Below, piece by piece: positions 20,005 through 29,016 of a stretch of DNA of 64,000 bases (its first letter is position 1; every line of letters starts with the position of its first letter). A program made the translations under genes and the position numbers. Source of the DNA: Tepidibacter mesophilus (GTDB lineage Bacteria; Bacillota; Clostridia; Peptostreptococcales; Peptostreptococcaceae); NCBI RefSeq assembly GCF_002724055.1, contig NZ_BDQY01000001.1:124001-188000 (forward strand), given 5' to 3'. The notes under the pieces are model-generated. The model was not told the origin of the DNA and did not search any database. It saw only the letters and a program-made list of their open reading frames with translations.

Positions 20005-21747
20005 ATGAATTTAGTTAATTTAACTATAAATAATAAAAATATATCTGTTCCTAAAGGAACTACTATTCTAGAAGCTGCAAAAGGATTGAATATAAAAATA
20101 CCTACCCTATGTCATTTGGATCTTCATAATATAAAAATGGTTAACAAATCTGCTTCATGTCGTGTATGCGTAGTTGAAATTGAAGGAAAGAAAAATTTAT
20201 TCCCAGCATGTTCTACTCTTGTTCAAGATGGTATGATAATTAGAACAGACACGCTAAGAGCTATAAAAGCACGTCGTACTATAGTTGAACTCCTTTTGTC
20301 TAATCATCCTCAAGATTGTCTTCTTTGCGATAAAAATACAAATTGCGAACTTCAATCATTAGCTGCCGACCTTGGAATTTCAGAAATCAAATATAAAGGA
20401 AAGACATCAAGCCATGGAATAGATAATTCAAGTTACTCTATAGTAAAAAATCTTGATAAATGTATTTTATGTAGACGTTGTGAAACTATGTGCAGTGAAG
20501 TTCAAACAGTAAGTGTATTATCGGGAGTTGATAGAGGTTTTGAAACTATTATATCTCCTTCTTTTTATAATCCTATGCACGAAAGTTCATGTACCTTCTG
20601 CGGTCAATGTCTAGCAGTATGTCCTACTGCAGCTTTAACAGAGGTAAATAATGTATCAAAAGTATGGGATGCTTTATCAGATAAAAACAAAACAGTTATA
20701 GTTCAGGTAGCACCTGCAGTTAGAGTTGCTTTAGGAGAAGAGTTCGGTATGAACCCAGGTGAACTCGTTACAGGTAAAATAGTTACTTCTCTTAAAAATT
20801 TAGGTTTTGATAAAGTATTTGACACTGATTTTGCTGCTGATTTGACTATAATCGAAGAGGCTTCTGAACTTATTCATAGAATAGAGGAAAGTGAAAATCT
20901 ACCTATTCTTACTAGTTGTTGCCCTGCATGGGTTAAATTCCTTGAACATCAATTCCCAGATTTGTTAGACATACCTTCAACTTGTAAATCTCCACACGAA
21001 ATGTTTGGAGCTATAGCTAAAACTTATTTAGCTGAAAATATGGATATAAAACCTAAAAATATGGTAGTAGTATCTATAATGCCATGCGTTGCAAAAAAAT
21101 ATGAAGCAGCTCGTCCTGAACTTTCTAATGATACAGCTAAAGATGTCGATATAGTAATAACTACAAGAGAATTTGCTAAAATGATAAAAGAAGCTGGGAT
21201 TGACTTTGAATCTTTAAAAGACTCTAACTTTGATAATCCTTTAGGCGAATCTACGGGAGCTTCAGTAATATTCGGTGCAACTGGAGGAGTTTTGGAAGCT
21301 GCCCTTCGAACAGCTTATGAATGGATTACAAACGATACTTTAGATAATGTAGAATTCACTCAATTAAGAGGTATGGATGGCATAAAAGAAGCTAGTATAA
21401 AAATAAATGATATGAATATAAACGTGGCTGTTGCAAGTGGACTTGGAAATGCTAGGAAAATACTTGAAGATATTCACTCTGGTAAATCTAATTATCACGC
21501 TATAGAAATAATGGCGTGTCCAGGTGGATGTATAGGCGGCGGCGGGCAACCTTATCATCATGGAAATTTAGATATAATATCAGAAAGAGCAAAAGGATTA
21601 TATCAAGAAGACAGATCGAAGAAAACACGTAAATCTCATGAAAATGCATATGTTCAAAGTTTATACAAAGAATTTCTAGGTAAACCATATGGAGAAAAAG
21701 CTCACAAGTTACTTCATACTCACTACCACAAAAGAGCTACAGAATAA
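20005..21747 (+). CDS. hndD: [FeFe] hydrogenase catalytic subunit (HndD/HydA)
   Basis: 580 residues, the size of HndD. The N-terminus has a plant-type [2Fe-2S] domain (CRVC near 53), then a His/Cys-ligated cluster region (HPQDCLLCDKNTNC) and two [4Fe-4S] motifs (CILCRRCETMC, CTFCGQCLAVCP). The three H-cluster signatures are intact: TSCCPAWVKF near 308, MPCVAKKYEA near 358 and the C-terminal ACPGGCIGGGGQP near 510. It makes or oxidises H2 and should work with hndA and hndC as a soluble bifurcating complex. H-cluster maturases (HydEFG) are not in this window. Confidence 0.95.
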   Translation: MNLVNLTINNKNISVPKGTTILEAAKGLNIKIPTLCHLDLHNIKMVNKSASCRVCVVEIEGKKNLFPACSTLVQDGMIIRTDTLRAIKARRTIVELLLSNHPQDCLLCDKNTNCELQSLAADLGISEIKYKGKTSSHGIDNSSYSIVKNLDKCILCRRCETMCSEVQTVSVLSGVDRGFETIISPSFYNPMHESSCTFCGQCLAVCPTAALTEVNNVSKVWDALSDKNKTVIVQVAPAVRVALGEEFGMNPGELVTGKIVTSLKNLGFDKVFDTDFAADLTIIEEASELIHRIEESENLPILTSCCPAWVKFLEHQFPDLLDIPSTCKSPHEMFGAIAKTYLAENMDIKPKNMVVVSIMPCVAKKYEAARPELSNDTAKDVDIVITTREFAKMIKEAGIDFESLKDSNFDNPLGESTGASVIFGATGGVLEAALRTAYEWITNDTLDNVEFTQLRGMDGIKEASIKINDMNINVAVASGLGNARKILEDIHSGKSNYHAIEIMACPGGCIGGGGQPYHHGNLDIISERAKGLYQEDRSKKTRKSHENAYVQSLYKEFLGKPYGEKAHKLLHTHYHKRATE

Positions 21748-21886
21748 AAAATCCGTCTAGTCGCTACGCACTGACTCATCTCGCCAACGATCCCTAACGG
21801 CCTTCGTTACTTAAAAATAGTTGCAAGTTTACTTCTTTCACCAATATTATTAACAGCTTGAAAATCATATAGTTCCTATAGCGTAA
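21748..21886 (+). repeat. dispersed intergenic repeat, copy B
   Basis: The core at 21755-21823 (GTCTAGTCGCTACGCACTGA ... TTAAAAATAGTTG) matches copies A and C. The following about 60 bp (ACTTC, CACCAATATTATT, ATATAG, GTAAAAAG) also match copy C. It lies immediately after the hydrogenase stop codon and before a terminator. Confidence 0.6.
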
Positions 21887-21927
21887 AAAGTGAAAGCTAC
21901 TCATAGAATTTGAGTAGCTTTCACTTT
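21887..21927. terminator. bidirectional terminator between hndD and the cotSA-like gene
   Basis: Perfect 17-bp arms AAAGTGAAAGCTACTCA / TGAGTAGCTTTCACTTT with a 7-nt loop, between convergent genes. Confidence 0.85.
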
Positions 21928-23068
21928 ATTTCTGAATAGTTTCAAAAATCTTCAAAAGTTTATTTGCAGTAATTTCCCAATTATACTTTTCTAATGCAAA
22001 CTTCCTTCCTATTTCCCCCATGTTAATTGCCACATTTTCATTATCTAAAAGATACTTAATATATTGTTCAAAAGCTTTTGGATTATCATATTCTTTAATT
22101 GCAAATCCGTTAACTCCATCTTCTATAACTTCAGCATTTCCACCACGTGCAGTAGTTATAATAGGAAGCCCAGCTGCCATAGCTTCATAGTGAACTCTAG
22201 CAAGTGGCTCTCTCCATTGAGAAGTACATACAAATATATCTCCCATATTATAATATTTGCTGATTTCCTCTGGCGTTAAAAATCCTGTAAATATAACTGG
22301 ATTTTTTAATTCATTAGACATATGTTGTAATAGCATTGTATAGTTACTAGGTGTATTAATGCCATACCATTTACTTCCTACGCACATCAATACTGTATTC
22401 GGATTAGAATTCATTACCTCTTTCATGGCTTCAAACAAAACATGAGGTCCTTTATTTTTAGATAGTCTCCCTACATAAAGAATAACCTTTGAATTTTCAA
22501 GTCCATACTTTTTTTTCATATTTATTCTATCTTGTACAACATCTTCATTCCAAAATGGTTTTATTTTATTTCCATCTACAGCTGAATATACTACATTTAA
22601 TTTGCTTTCAGCCGTTGGATATATACTTTTTACTTCATCTGCTACAAATTTACTTACAGTAGTAATAAATTCAACCCTATCTATACACTCTAAAGCCATT
22701 TTAGGTTCAATTTTTTTAGGTAACATCATTTCATTATGAAGGCTAAGGCTTAAATGAGTATCAGGTAGGGCTTCACTTAATATAGATATCCAACGTGGCC
22801 TATTGAATACATGAATTAAATCAAATTCATCAGTAATTTCATTTCTAACATTATTTATATATTCATCAGCATTTTCTCTTTGTACTCTAACATAATTTAT
22901 ATTTCCTTTTTGTTCTCTAGAAGGAAGCTTATCATTTGCTACACTAAAAACTGTTATTTCATGATATTTTGATAAAACAGGCAATATACCTTCTATATAT
23001 ATTTGAATAGCGCCTCCTAAAACAGGAGGAACCGGAAGCATTTCTGTACAAATAAATGCAATTTTCAT
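21926..23068 (-). CDS. cotSA: GT4 glycosyltransferase, spore coat protein CotSA-like
   Basis: 380 residues with the GT-B fold. The N-terminal start KIAFICTEMLPVPPVLGGAIQ and C-terminal LARVHYEAMAAGLPIITT, with the nucleotide-sugar acidic pair in the E-x7-E region, match Bacillus subtilis CotSA closely. Other shared stretches are VGRLSKNKGPH near 200 and VCTSQWREPLARVHYEA near 285. CotSA is a spore-coat-associated glycosyltransferase; the acceptor is not known. ATG follows AAAGGAGT. The gene seems monocistronic, between two long palindromic terminators. Confidence 0.85.
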   Translation of the reverse strand: MKIAFICTEMLPVPPVLGGAIQIYIEGILPVLSKYHEITVFSVANDKLPSREQKGNINYVRVQRENADEYINNVRNEITDEFDLIHVFNRPRWISILSEALPDTHLSLSLHNEMMLPKKIEPKMALECIDRVEFITTVSKFVADEVKSIYPTAESKLNVVYSAVDGNKIKPFWNEDVVQDRINMKKKYGLENSKVILYVGRLSKNKGPHVLFEAMKEVMNSNPNTVLMCVGSKWYGINTPSNYTMLLQHMSNELKNPVIFTGFLTPEEISKYYNMGDIFVCTSQWREPLARVHYEAMAAGLPIITTARGGNAEVIEDGVNGFAIKEYDNPKAFEQYIKYLLDNENVAINMGEIGRKFALEKYNWEITANKLLKIFETIQK

Positions 23069-23186
23069 AAAATACTCCTTTCCTTAATAAATTTAGATAG
23101 AATTTCAATAATTTTTTTAATATCATTATCTATTGATATTTTCTTGATACATTATATTTAGTTAACCCATAAATGTGATTTTTTAC

Positions 23187-23240
23187 ATTAAAATACAACG
23201 TAGATGTTTAACATGTTAAACATCTACGTTGTATTTTAAT
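23187..23240. terminator. 54-bp perfect palindrome, probable bidirectional terminator
   Basis: The two 27-nt halves are exact reverse complements, with the centre between 23213 and 23214 (AACATGTT). It lies between the end of the APC permease gene and the start of the cotSA-like gene. No U-run lies outside the arms, though the arm ends in ATTTTAAT. Confidence 0.6.
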
Positions 23241-23274
23241 TCATATATTTCATTAAAAAATATTTACTTATATT

Positions 23275-24678
23275 TTATTTGACTTTTAGCAAGTTATTTT
23301 TATGCTCTTTATTAATCATGTAATATAGCTTAGCCCATACAAAGAATATTATTCCTATTATAGACCATCCTATTATAATTCCCCACTCATAGGGCCAGTT
23401 AAGAGCCGCTGGAGCTGTTGGTAAATATAAGCTCATCATTCCTAAGCTTAATAAAACAGCTATACTTCCTACTAACTTACCACATTTGATTTTGTATGGT
23501 CTTTTCATTTTTGGTTCTTTATATCTTAAAACTAAAAATGATATTGTTACAATTAAGTATGCCATCACTATTGTAAGTCCACCTGCATTAACAAGCCAGC
23601 TAAGCATTTGTCTTCCAAAGAAAGGTGCTATACTTGAGAAAATACCTACTAATAAAACAGCATTAGTTGGTGTTTTGTACTTTGGATGTACATAGGCTAA
23701 AAATTTAGGAAGCATCTTTGAATCAGCCATAGCATAAATTGCTCTACTTCCCCCTACATAAAATGAATTCCAACTAGTCAATATTCCTCCAATACCAGCT
23801 ACAACCATTACCTTACCAGCTAAAATACTATTGTGATATACAGATTTCATAGAATCTGCTGTGACCATATTAGATGCGTTCAATTCTGTTTGATTAAGGG
23901 CTAAAGATACAGCATAAATAATCATTATATACCAGAATATAGCCATAACTACTGATAATATAAGTATTCTTCCGATTTTTTTAAATGGCAAATCAATTTC
24001 TGCAGCAGATTGAGGTATAACATCAAAACCAACAAACATAAACGGTGTCATTATAAGAACAGATAATATGCCTTTTGATCCTCCAACGAATAAAGGTTTT
24101 GTATTGGCAACATCCCCGTTAATTAAGGCGCCTGAAAAAAACAAAATTCCTATAGCAACAACTATAAATGTTAAAATCCCTTGTAAAAAAGCTGCAGGCT
24201 TTACCCCAATATAATTTATGCAAGTTATAACAATTGAACTTACAACCCCTACTAATACCCAAGTGAAATGTACATCATAACCCATTATAGTATACATGTA
24301 TCCCTTAACATAATTAGGAAATAAATATTCTAATACAGTAGGAAGTGCAACTGCTTCAAATGCAACAACCGATATGTATCCTAGTATAATAGCCCAAGTA
24401 CATATAAACGACATATTCTCTCCTAATGCTCTATGACTAAATACATGCTCGCCTCCACACTCAGGCATTGCTGATGTTAATTCTGCATAAGTTAACCCTA
24501 CAAACAATACCATAATACCCCCGAGTATAAATGCAATAACGGCACCTAACGACCCAGCTTTTTTTATCCATTCTCCTGCAAGTACAATCCATCCCCATCC
24601 TATCATAGCTCCAAAAGCTAATGCTAAAACATCTTTTTTAGATAGTACTCTATTAAAATTTTTGGACTTACTACCCAT
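23275..24678 (-). CDS. APC superfamily amino acid permease
   Basis: 467 residues with about 12 TM helices. Family features are the N-terminal GAMIGWGWIVLAGEW loop of TM1 (unwound helix with the GxG-like substrate-binding motif), YAELTSAMPECGGEH near 65 and FVGFDVIPQSAAEI near 215. It imports or exchanges an amino acid or polyamine across the cytoplasmic membrane; the substrate cannot be named from sequence. ATG follows GAAGGGGGAA. It is single, with a palindrome downstream and no obvious regulator next to it. Confidence 0.85.
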   Translation of the reverse strand: MGSKSKNFNRVLSKKDVLALAFGAMIGWGWIVLAGEWIKKAGSLGAVIAFILGGIMVLFVGLTYAELTSAMPECGGEHVFSHRALGENMSFICTWAIILGYISVVAFEAVALPTVLEYLFPNYVKGYMYTIMGYDVHFTWVLVGVVSSIVITCINYIGVKPAAFLQGILTFIVVAIGILFFSGALINGDVANTKPLFVGGSKGILSVLIMTPFMFVGFDVIPQSAAEIDLPFKKIGRILILSVVMAIFWYIMIIYAVSLALNQTELNASNMVTADSMKSVYHNSILAGKVMVVAGIGGILTSWNSFYVGGSRAIYAMADSKMLPKFLAYVHPKYKTPTNAVLLVGIFSSIAPFFGRQMLSWLVNAGGLTIVMAYLIVTISFLVLRYKEPKMKRPYKIKCGKLVGSIAVLLSLGMMSLYLPTAPAALNWPYEWGIIIGWSIIGIIFFVWAKLYYMINKEHKNNLLKVK

Positions 24679-24890
24679 TTAAAATTCCCCCTTCACATAT
24701 TCACTTTATATGAAACAACTTAAATAAAAATAACAAGTTGTTTCATTGCTCAAAAAAAACTTTATATTTTTATTATATATTTTTCTTTGAGATTTGTTCC
24801 AATAATTTTATACTAAATTTTCTGGTTACAATTATATCATACTTTTACATTTTTTTGAAACTTTTTTGATAATTTATATTTTAAATTAAA

Positions 24891-24920
24891 TTGGACATAA
24901 TTTATTTTTTTTGTTATTAT
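24891..24920 (+). promoter_or_regulatory. possible promoter of the parvulin gene
   Basis: -35 TTGGAC (24891-24896), 18-nt spacer, -10 TATTAT (24915-24920), just upstream of the ribosome site AAAGGAGAG. Confidence 0.4.
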
Positions 24921-24954
24921 GTGAATGAATACGATTTTAAAGGAGAGTTTAATT

Positions 24955-25704
24955 ATGGAAAAAAAAGATATTTTAGCCTTAGTTGGCACAAAAGAAATTA
25001 CTGTAGCTGATGTTGATTCTGCCCTTACTAGCTTAGGCCCTCAAAGAGCTATGCAATTTCAATCAGAAGAAGGAAGAAAAAAACTTTTAGAAGACTTAAT
25101 TAATCAAGAATTATTCTATTTAAATGCTATAGAGAATGGTACTGATGAAGAAGAGGAATTTAAAAATGAAATGAAAAAAATAAAAGAAAACTTCTTAAAG
25201 CAATATGCTATTGGTAAATTACTAAGCAATGTAAAGGTTGAAGAAAAAGAAGCTAAAGAATTTTATGAAAACAACAAAGATCAGTTTAAATCTCCTGAAG
25301 GTGTACAAGCTAGTCACATACTTGTAGAAGATGAAGCTGCAGCTAAAAAAATATTAGATGAAATAAATAACGATTTATCATTTGAAGAAGCCGCTAGCAA
25401 ATACTCTAAATGCCCTTCAAACGAAAGAGGTGGAGATTTAGGATTCTTCTCAAAAGGTCAAATGGTTCCTGAATTTGAAAATGCTGCTTTCAGTATGGAA
25501 AAAGGTCAGGTTAGCGAACCAGTTAAAACTCAATTTGGGTATCATATAATAAAATTAACTGATAAAAAAGAACCACAAACAAAATCTTTTGATGAAGTTA
25601 AGGATAATATATACGGACAATTAATCCACAAACAACAACAAGTTACATACTTTGAAAAAGTAGAAGAATTAAAATCTACGTATAATGTTACTATAAACGA
25701 ATAA
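24955..25704 (+). CDS. parvulin-type peptidyl-prolyl isomerase, cytoplasmic PrsA/SurA-like
   Basis: 249 residues from ATG at 24955 (after AAAGGAGAG). The N-terminal half is a SurA/trigger-like helical chaperone part (LLEDLINQELFYLNAIENG). The parvulin rotamase domain runs from about residue 115 to 215 (ASHILVEDEAAAKKIL, ERGGDLGFFSKGQMVPEFE, TQFGYHIIKL). Unlike PrsA it has no signal peptide or lipobox, so it should act in the cytoplasm. An upstream in-frame ATG at 24925 lacks a ribosome site. A terminator follows. Confidence 0.88.
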   Translation: MEKKDILALVGTKEITVADVDSALTSLGPQRAMQFQSEEGRKKLLEDLINQELFYLNAIENGTDEEEEFKNEMKKIKENFLKQYAIGKLLSNVKVEEKEAKEFYENNKDQFKSPEGVQASHILVEDEAAAKKILDEINNDLSFEEAASKYSKCPSNERGGDLGFFSKGQMVPEFENAAFSMEKGQVSEPVKTQFGYHIIKLTDKKEPQTKSFDEVKDNIYGQLIHKQQQVTYFEKVEELKSTYNVTINE

Positions 25705-25710
25705 CAAAAA

Positions 25711-25742
25711 ATCCCCCTTAACTTTTTAAGGGGAATTTTTTT
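25711..25742. terminator. intrinsic terminator, convergent genes
   Basis: Hairpin AAATCCCCCTTAA / TTTAAGGGGAATTTTTTT between the parvulin gene and the antiporter gene. Confidence 0.8.
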
Positions 25743-25750
25743 ACTCAAAT

Positions 25751-26983
25751 TTATTCTAATACATCTAACTTTTTTGCTACCCATTTTGTTGTACTTGCTT
25801 GAATTCCTAAAGTTATCAATATTGCCATAAATACTACTGATGATAAGATGCCTTTATTATCTACATTCATACTCATTATCATTCCAGACAGAGCTGCTGG
25901 TATTACTCCCGTTTCTCTTACCCACATCATAAATAATATTTCATTCATAGCCCACTTTGTTTTTCTATCAAAAATCACACATACTATTACGGATATAGGT
26001 CTTACAACTAACACTAATATAGCTATTAATATAAGAGATTGTTTCCAATACATTCCTAAAGATATAAAATCAACATGAGTTCCAAGTAAAACAAATATAG
26101 CAATTCTCATTATAACTGCAAGAGTTTCTCTTACGTGCGTTTGAATTTCGTAATCTTTTTCAGGAACCCATAATTTAAACGTTTTTTTATTACCACATAC
26201 TAGACCTGTTATAAAAGTAGCCATATATCCACTTCCACCTATCGTTTCAGCCAGCATATAAGAAGCAATAACTGCAACTATAGAGACTAAAGGTGCAAAT
26301 TCATGAAAAAATCCATATTTACCATCTGATATAGACATGGATGCCAAAACTCCAACAACTACACCTGCAATCAATCCTCCAACAATCATTATCACCAATT
26401 CTTCCATATTATTAGTTAATGAAATTTTTCCTGAATCTATTATTGTAAGTATTGAGAACACAAGTATTGCTCCAACTGCATCATTAAATGCGGATTCACT
26501 TATTACAGTTTGCTTCAATCTATCTTTTATAGTTATCTCCTTAAACACCGGAACTAGTGTTGCAGGATCTGTAGAAGCTATTACCGAACCTATCAATAAA
26601 GCAGATATAAATGTAATATTGAATATATTCATTGCTATAAATCCAATTGAAAACGCAGAAATTAATACACCTAAACTTGCTAATAATCCTACTGTTATTT
26701 TTACATCGTTTAAAATCTTAAGCTTAACCTCTCTACCACCATCATATAGTATGTAAGCTGATCCAAAAGTCAATATAAGCTGATTGGCGACAGGATAAGC
26801 CTCTACGCTAGCTATATTCAAAACAGATGGTCCTATTATAATACCTCCTATTAAAAATAGTACTACATCTGGAAGCTTAACAATTTTACTTATTTTTGAA
26901 AAAACCATTCCTACAACCAATATTATAATAGTTAATCTTAGTATTTCATTAACCGCCAACACTGTGCTATTTTCCAATTTCAT
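25751..26983 (-). CDS. monovalent cation/H+ antiporter (CPA1, NhaP-like)
   Basis: 410 residues with about 11-12 TM helices. The CPA1 signatures are present: GSVIASTDPATLVPVFKE near residue 142 and SESAFNDAVGAILVF near 165, with the ion-binding Asp in the ND pair. It exchanges Na+ or K+ for H+ at the cytoplasmic membrane. It ends after the last helix with no TrkA-C-like cytoplasmic domain. ATG follows AAAGGAGG. It is a single gene. Confidence 0.87.
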   Translation of the reverse strand: MKLENSTVLAVNEILRLTIIILVVGMVFSKISKIVKLPDVVLFLIGGIIIGPSVLNIASVEAYPVANQLILTFGSAYILYDGGREVKLKILNDVKITVGLLASLGVLISAFSIGFIAMNIFNITFISALLIGSVIASTDPATLVPVFKEITIKDRLKQTVISESAFNDAVGAILVFSILTIIDSGKISLTNNMEELVIMIVGGLIAGVVVGVLASMSISDGKYGFFHEFAPLVSIVAVIASYMLAETIGGSGYMATFITGLVCGNKKTFKLWVPEKDYEIQTHVRETLAVIMRIAIFVLLGTHVDFISLGMYWKQSLILIAILVLVVRPISVIVCVIFDRKTKWAMNEILFMMWVRETGVIPAALSGMIMSMNVDNKGILSSVVFMAILITLGIQASTTKWVAKKLDVLE

Positions 26984-27132
26984 AACCTCCTTTATGCTCT
27001 TTGCCTTGTATCTGACTCAACAATTATATATCAAAACATAAAAATTAAAAAATGTCATATATTCTTATATTTCCTCTTATTAGAGCAAATTACAATCTAT
27101 ATCTTATTTATCTCTATATTCCTTAATAATAC

Positions 27133-27161
27133 AAAAAAGCTTATGCATTTGCATAAGCTCT
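27133..27161 (-). terminator. intrinsic terminator after the MarR gene
   Basis: Minus-strand hairpin AGCTTATGCA / TGCATAAGCT followed by TTTTTT. Confidence 0.8.
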
Positions 27162-27166
27162 TAACA

Positions 27167-27604
27167 TTATTTAGATTTAAAGAAATAACATATATTTTCT
27201 AACGACTGTATAAGCATTTTCTGCTCATTTTCATTCAATGTAGAGACCATATTTTCTATGATTTCATAATGAAATTTTTCATGTGTTTGATAAACAAGTT
27301 TTCCCTGTTCAGTTAAATCAACCATTACTATGCGCCTATCTTCTTCTGTCTTGAATCTTCTTACATAACCTTTTTTCACAAGTCTATTAATGGATATAGT
27401 CAAGGTTCCAACTGTAATTTTTAAAACCATAGCAACTTGACTCATTTTTCTAGGAGCTTTCATACCAATAGCTTGAATAGTTCTAATTTCACTCAGTGAT
27501 AAATCATTGAATTTCCCTTGAGAGAACATTTTTTTCTCTATATCTGTTAAATCATAAAAAATATTTGTTATTAATTTATTTAATGTTTTAACATTTTCAT
27601 TCAT
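27167..27604 (-). CDS. MarR family transcriptional regulator (FabT-like context)
   Basis: 145 residues, a winged helix-turn-helix. It has the HTH stretch PRKMSQVAMVLKITVGTLTISINRL near residues 48-72 and the wing with RRFKTEEDRRIVMVDLTEQG. ATG at 27604 is preferred over an upstream GTG at 27616, because AAGTGG(TG) is then spaced properly. It follows the nitronate monooxygenase-like gene by about 20 nt and should be co-transcribed with it. Two FabT-like boxes at that operon's promoter suggest autoregulation and a fatty-acid or lipid signal, but this is inference. Confidence 0.85.
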   Translation of the reverse strand: MNENVKTLNKLITNIFYDLTDIEKKMFSQGKFNDLSLSEIRTIQAIGMKAPRKMSQVAMVLKITVGTLTISINRLVKKGYVRRFKTEEDRRIVMVDLTEQGKLVYQTHEKFHYEIIENMVSTLNENEQKMLIQSLENICYFFKSK

Positions 27605-27623
27605 AGTTGTCACCACTTTATAT

Positions 27624-28706
27624 TTATATAGTATTAAGTTTTAAACTAGATTCTTCTACAAGCTCCTTCATCAGATTATGTACAGAAACTATTTTATCCA
27701 GTTTATATGCATTACTTCCACTAAATATAAGCCCATTTTTTATATCTCCATTGACAGCACTAACCAATGCATCCGTTATACAATATGGAATATCTTTTGG
27801 ACTACATCCAGATATACAGTTGTAACATTTCCCAACTGGAATTTTTCCAATTTTAGTTTTTTTAACAAATTCATTACTAATAGCTCTCCCTGGCATACCT
27901 ACAGGACTTTTTATAAGTTCAATCTCTTCTTTTTTAGAGTTTATATAAGCTTTTTTAAAATCTATGTGTGCTTCACATTCATCAGTTGCTACGAATCTAG
28001 TTCCCATTTGGACACCATCTGCACCAGCTTTAATATATTTAGCTATATCCTCACCATCGAACACTCCTCCAGCTACAACAACAGGTATATCTTTTTGATA
28101 TTTTTCTCTAAAAGGCTTTAAGCTTTCTTTAACTTCATTTATTATTTTAATCAAATCTATATTTTCAATTGATACTAATTCACTTATAGAAAACCCTAAA
28201 TGTCCTCCAGCCTTAGGTCCTTCTACTATTACCATATCTGGTACATAATTATATTTTCTATCCCAAAGCTTTGATATTAATGTTGCAGCTTTTGCAGAAG
28301 ATACTATTGGAGCAATCTTAGTCTTTGATCCCTTTATAAATTCTGGCAACGACTTAGGAAGACCCGCTCCGGATATTATTAAGTTTACCTTTTCTTCTAC
28401 TGCAGTTTTTACCATTTCTTTATAGTTTTCCATTGCAACCAAAAAATTGACTCCTATAATTCCATTGGGACTTAAATTCTTTGCTCTTTTTATTTCACGT
28501 CTTAAAGCTCTGATATTTGCTTCTTTATTATTAACTCTAAAATCATCTTCTTTATAACCTATTTGTACTCCTGATATAACTCCAATTCCACCTTCATTAG
28601 CAACGGCCGATGCCAATCTAGCACCCGAAACGCCAACACCCATTCCGCCTTGAATAATTGGAACTTTAGCAATTAAATCTCCTATATTTAAAGATGGTAA
28701 TTTCAT
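27624..28706 (-). CDS. nitronate monooxygenase / enoyl-ACP reductase II-like flavoprotein
   Basis: 360 residues, an FMN-binding TIM barrel of the NMO/FabK family. Motifs seen: IIQGGMGVGVSGARLASAVA at the N-terminus, EGPKAGGHLGF near 167, VVAGGVFDGEDIAKYIKAGA near 215 and GVQMGTRFVAT near 237. It is longer than FabK (about 315) and has a Cys-rich C-terminal stretch (KCYNCISGCSPKDIPYC) found in one NMO branch. Alternatives are nitronate oxidation or a FabK-like role; MarR linkage keeps the lipid link open. ATG follows AAAGGACG. Confidence 0.82.
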   Translation of the reverse strand: MKLPSLNIGDLIAKVPIIQGGMGVGVSGARLASAVANEGGIGVISGVQIGYKEDDFRVNNKEANIRALRREIKRAKNLSPNGIIGVNFLVAMENYKEMVKTAVEEKVNLIISGAGLPKSLPEFIKGSKTKIAPIVSSAKAATLISKLWDRKYNYVPDMVIVEGPKAGGHLGFSISELVSIENIDLIKIINEVKESLKPFREKYQKDIPVVVAGGVFDGEDIAKYIKAGADGVQMGTRFVATDECEAHIDFKKAYINSKKEEIELIKSPVGMPGRAISNEFVKKTKIGKIPVGKCYNCISGCSPKDIPYCITDALVSAVNGDIKNGLIFSGSNAYKLDKIVSVHNLMKELVEESSLKLNTI

Positions 28707-28739
28707 AAATTCATCGTCCTTTCATTTTTTATTTTTTAT

Positions 28740-28768
28740 TTTGAAATTCAAACCTTTTGATATTCAAA
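28740..28768. promoter_or_regulatory. two tandem FabT-like operator boxes
   Basis: TTTGAAATTCAAA (28740-28752, a perfect palindrome) and TTTGATATTCAAA (28756-28768). They are 16 bp apart and lie on and just downstream of the -10 of the NMO-like gene. They resemble the published FabT box core TTTGAnTnTCAAA, which fits repression by the MarR protein of the same operon. Confidence 0.55.
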
Positions 28769-28796
28769 GTATATAAAAAAACATATTAAAAGTCAA
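28768..28796 (-). promoter_or_regulatory. promoter of the NMO-marR operon
   Basis: Minus strand -35 TTGACT (28796-28791), 17-nt spacer, -10 TATACT (28773-28768). Confidence 0.7.
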
Positions 28797-28932
28797 CACA
28801 GATTAAGTTTTTTTGTTAATATATATAATACTATAATTTCCTATTTATTATAAAAAATTCGTATCATTCTATTACATAATTAATGCTTCGAATAAGATTT
28901 TAATAAACTCCTTTTTTAAATAGTTGATGATT

Positions 28933-29004
28933 TGATTAATGGAAAGAATAACGCCTATTAGAATACAATTGTATTCTAATAGGCGTTATTCTTTCCATTA
29001 ATCA
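28933..29004. repeat. 72-bp perfect palindrome
   Basis: Each 36-nt half is the exact reverse complement of the other, with the centre at CAATTG. It lies between the end of the glnQ-like gene and the NMO promoter region. It may terminate the ABC transporter operon but has no adjoining T-run outside the arms. The rest of 28797-28932 shows no gene. Confidence 0.75.
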
Positions 29005-29016
29005 CTATATAATTCA

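Noticed and set aside
26337-26756. 139-codon plus-strand frame opposite the antiporter
   Set aside because: Thr/Ile/Asn-rich antisense shadow of TM segments; no start signals.
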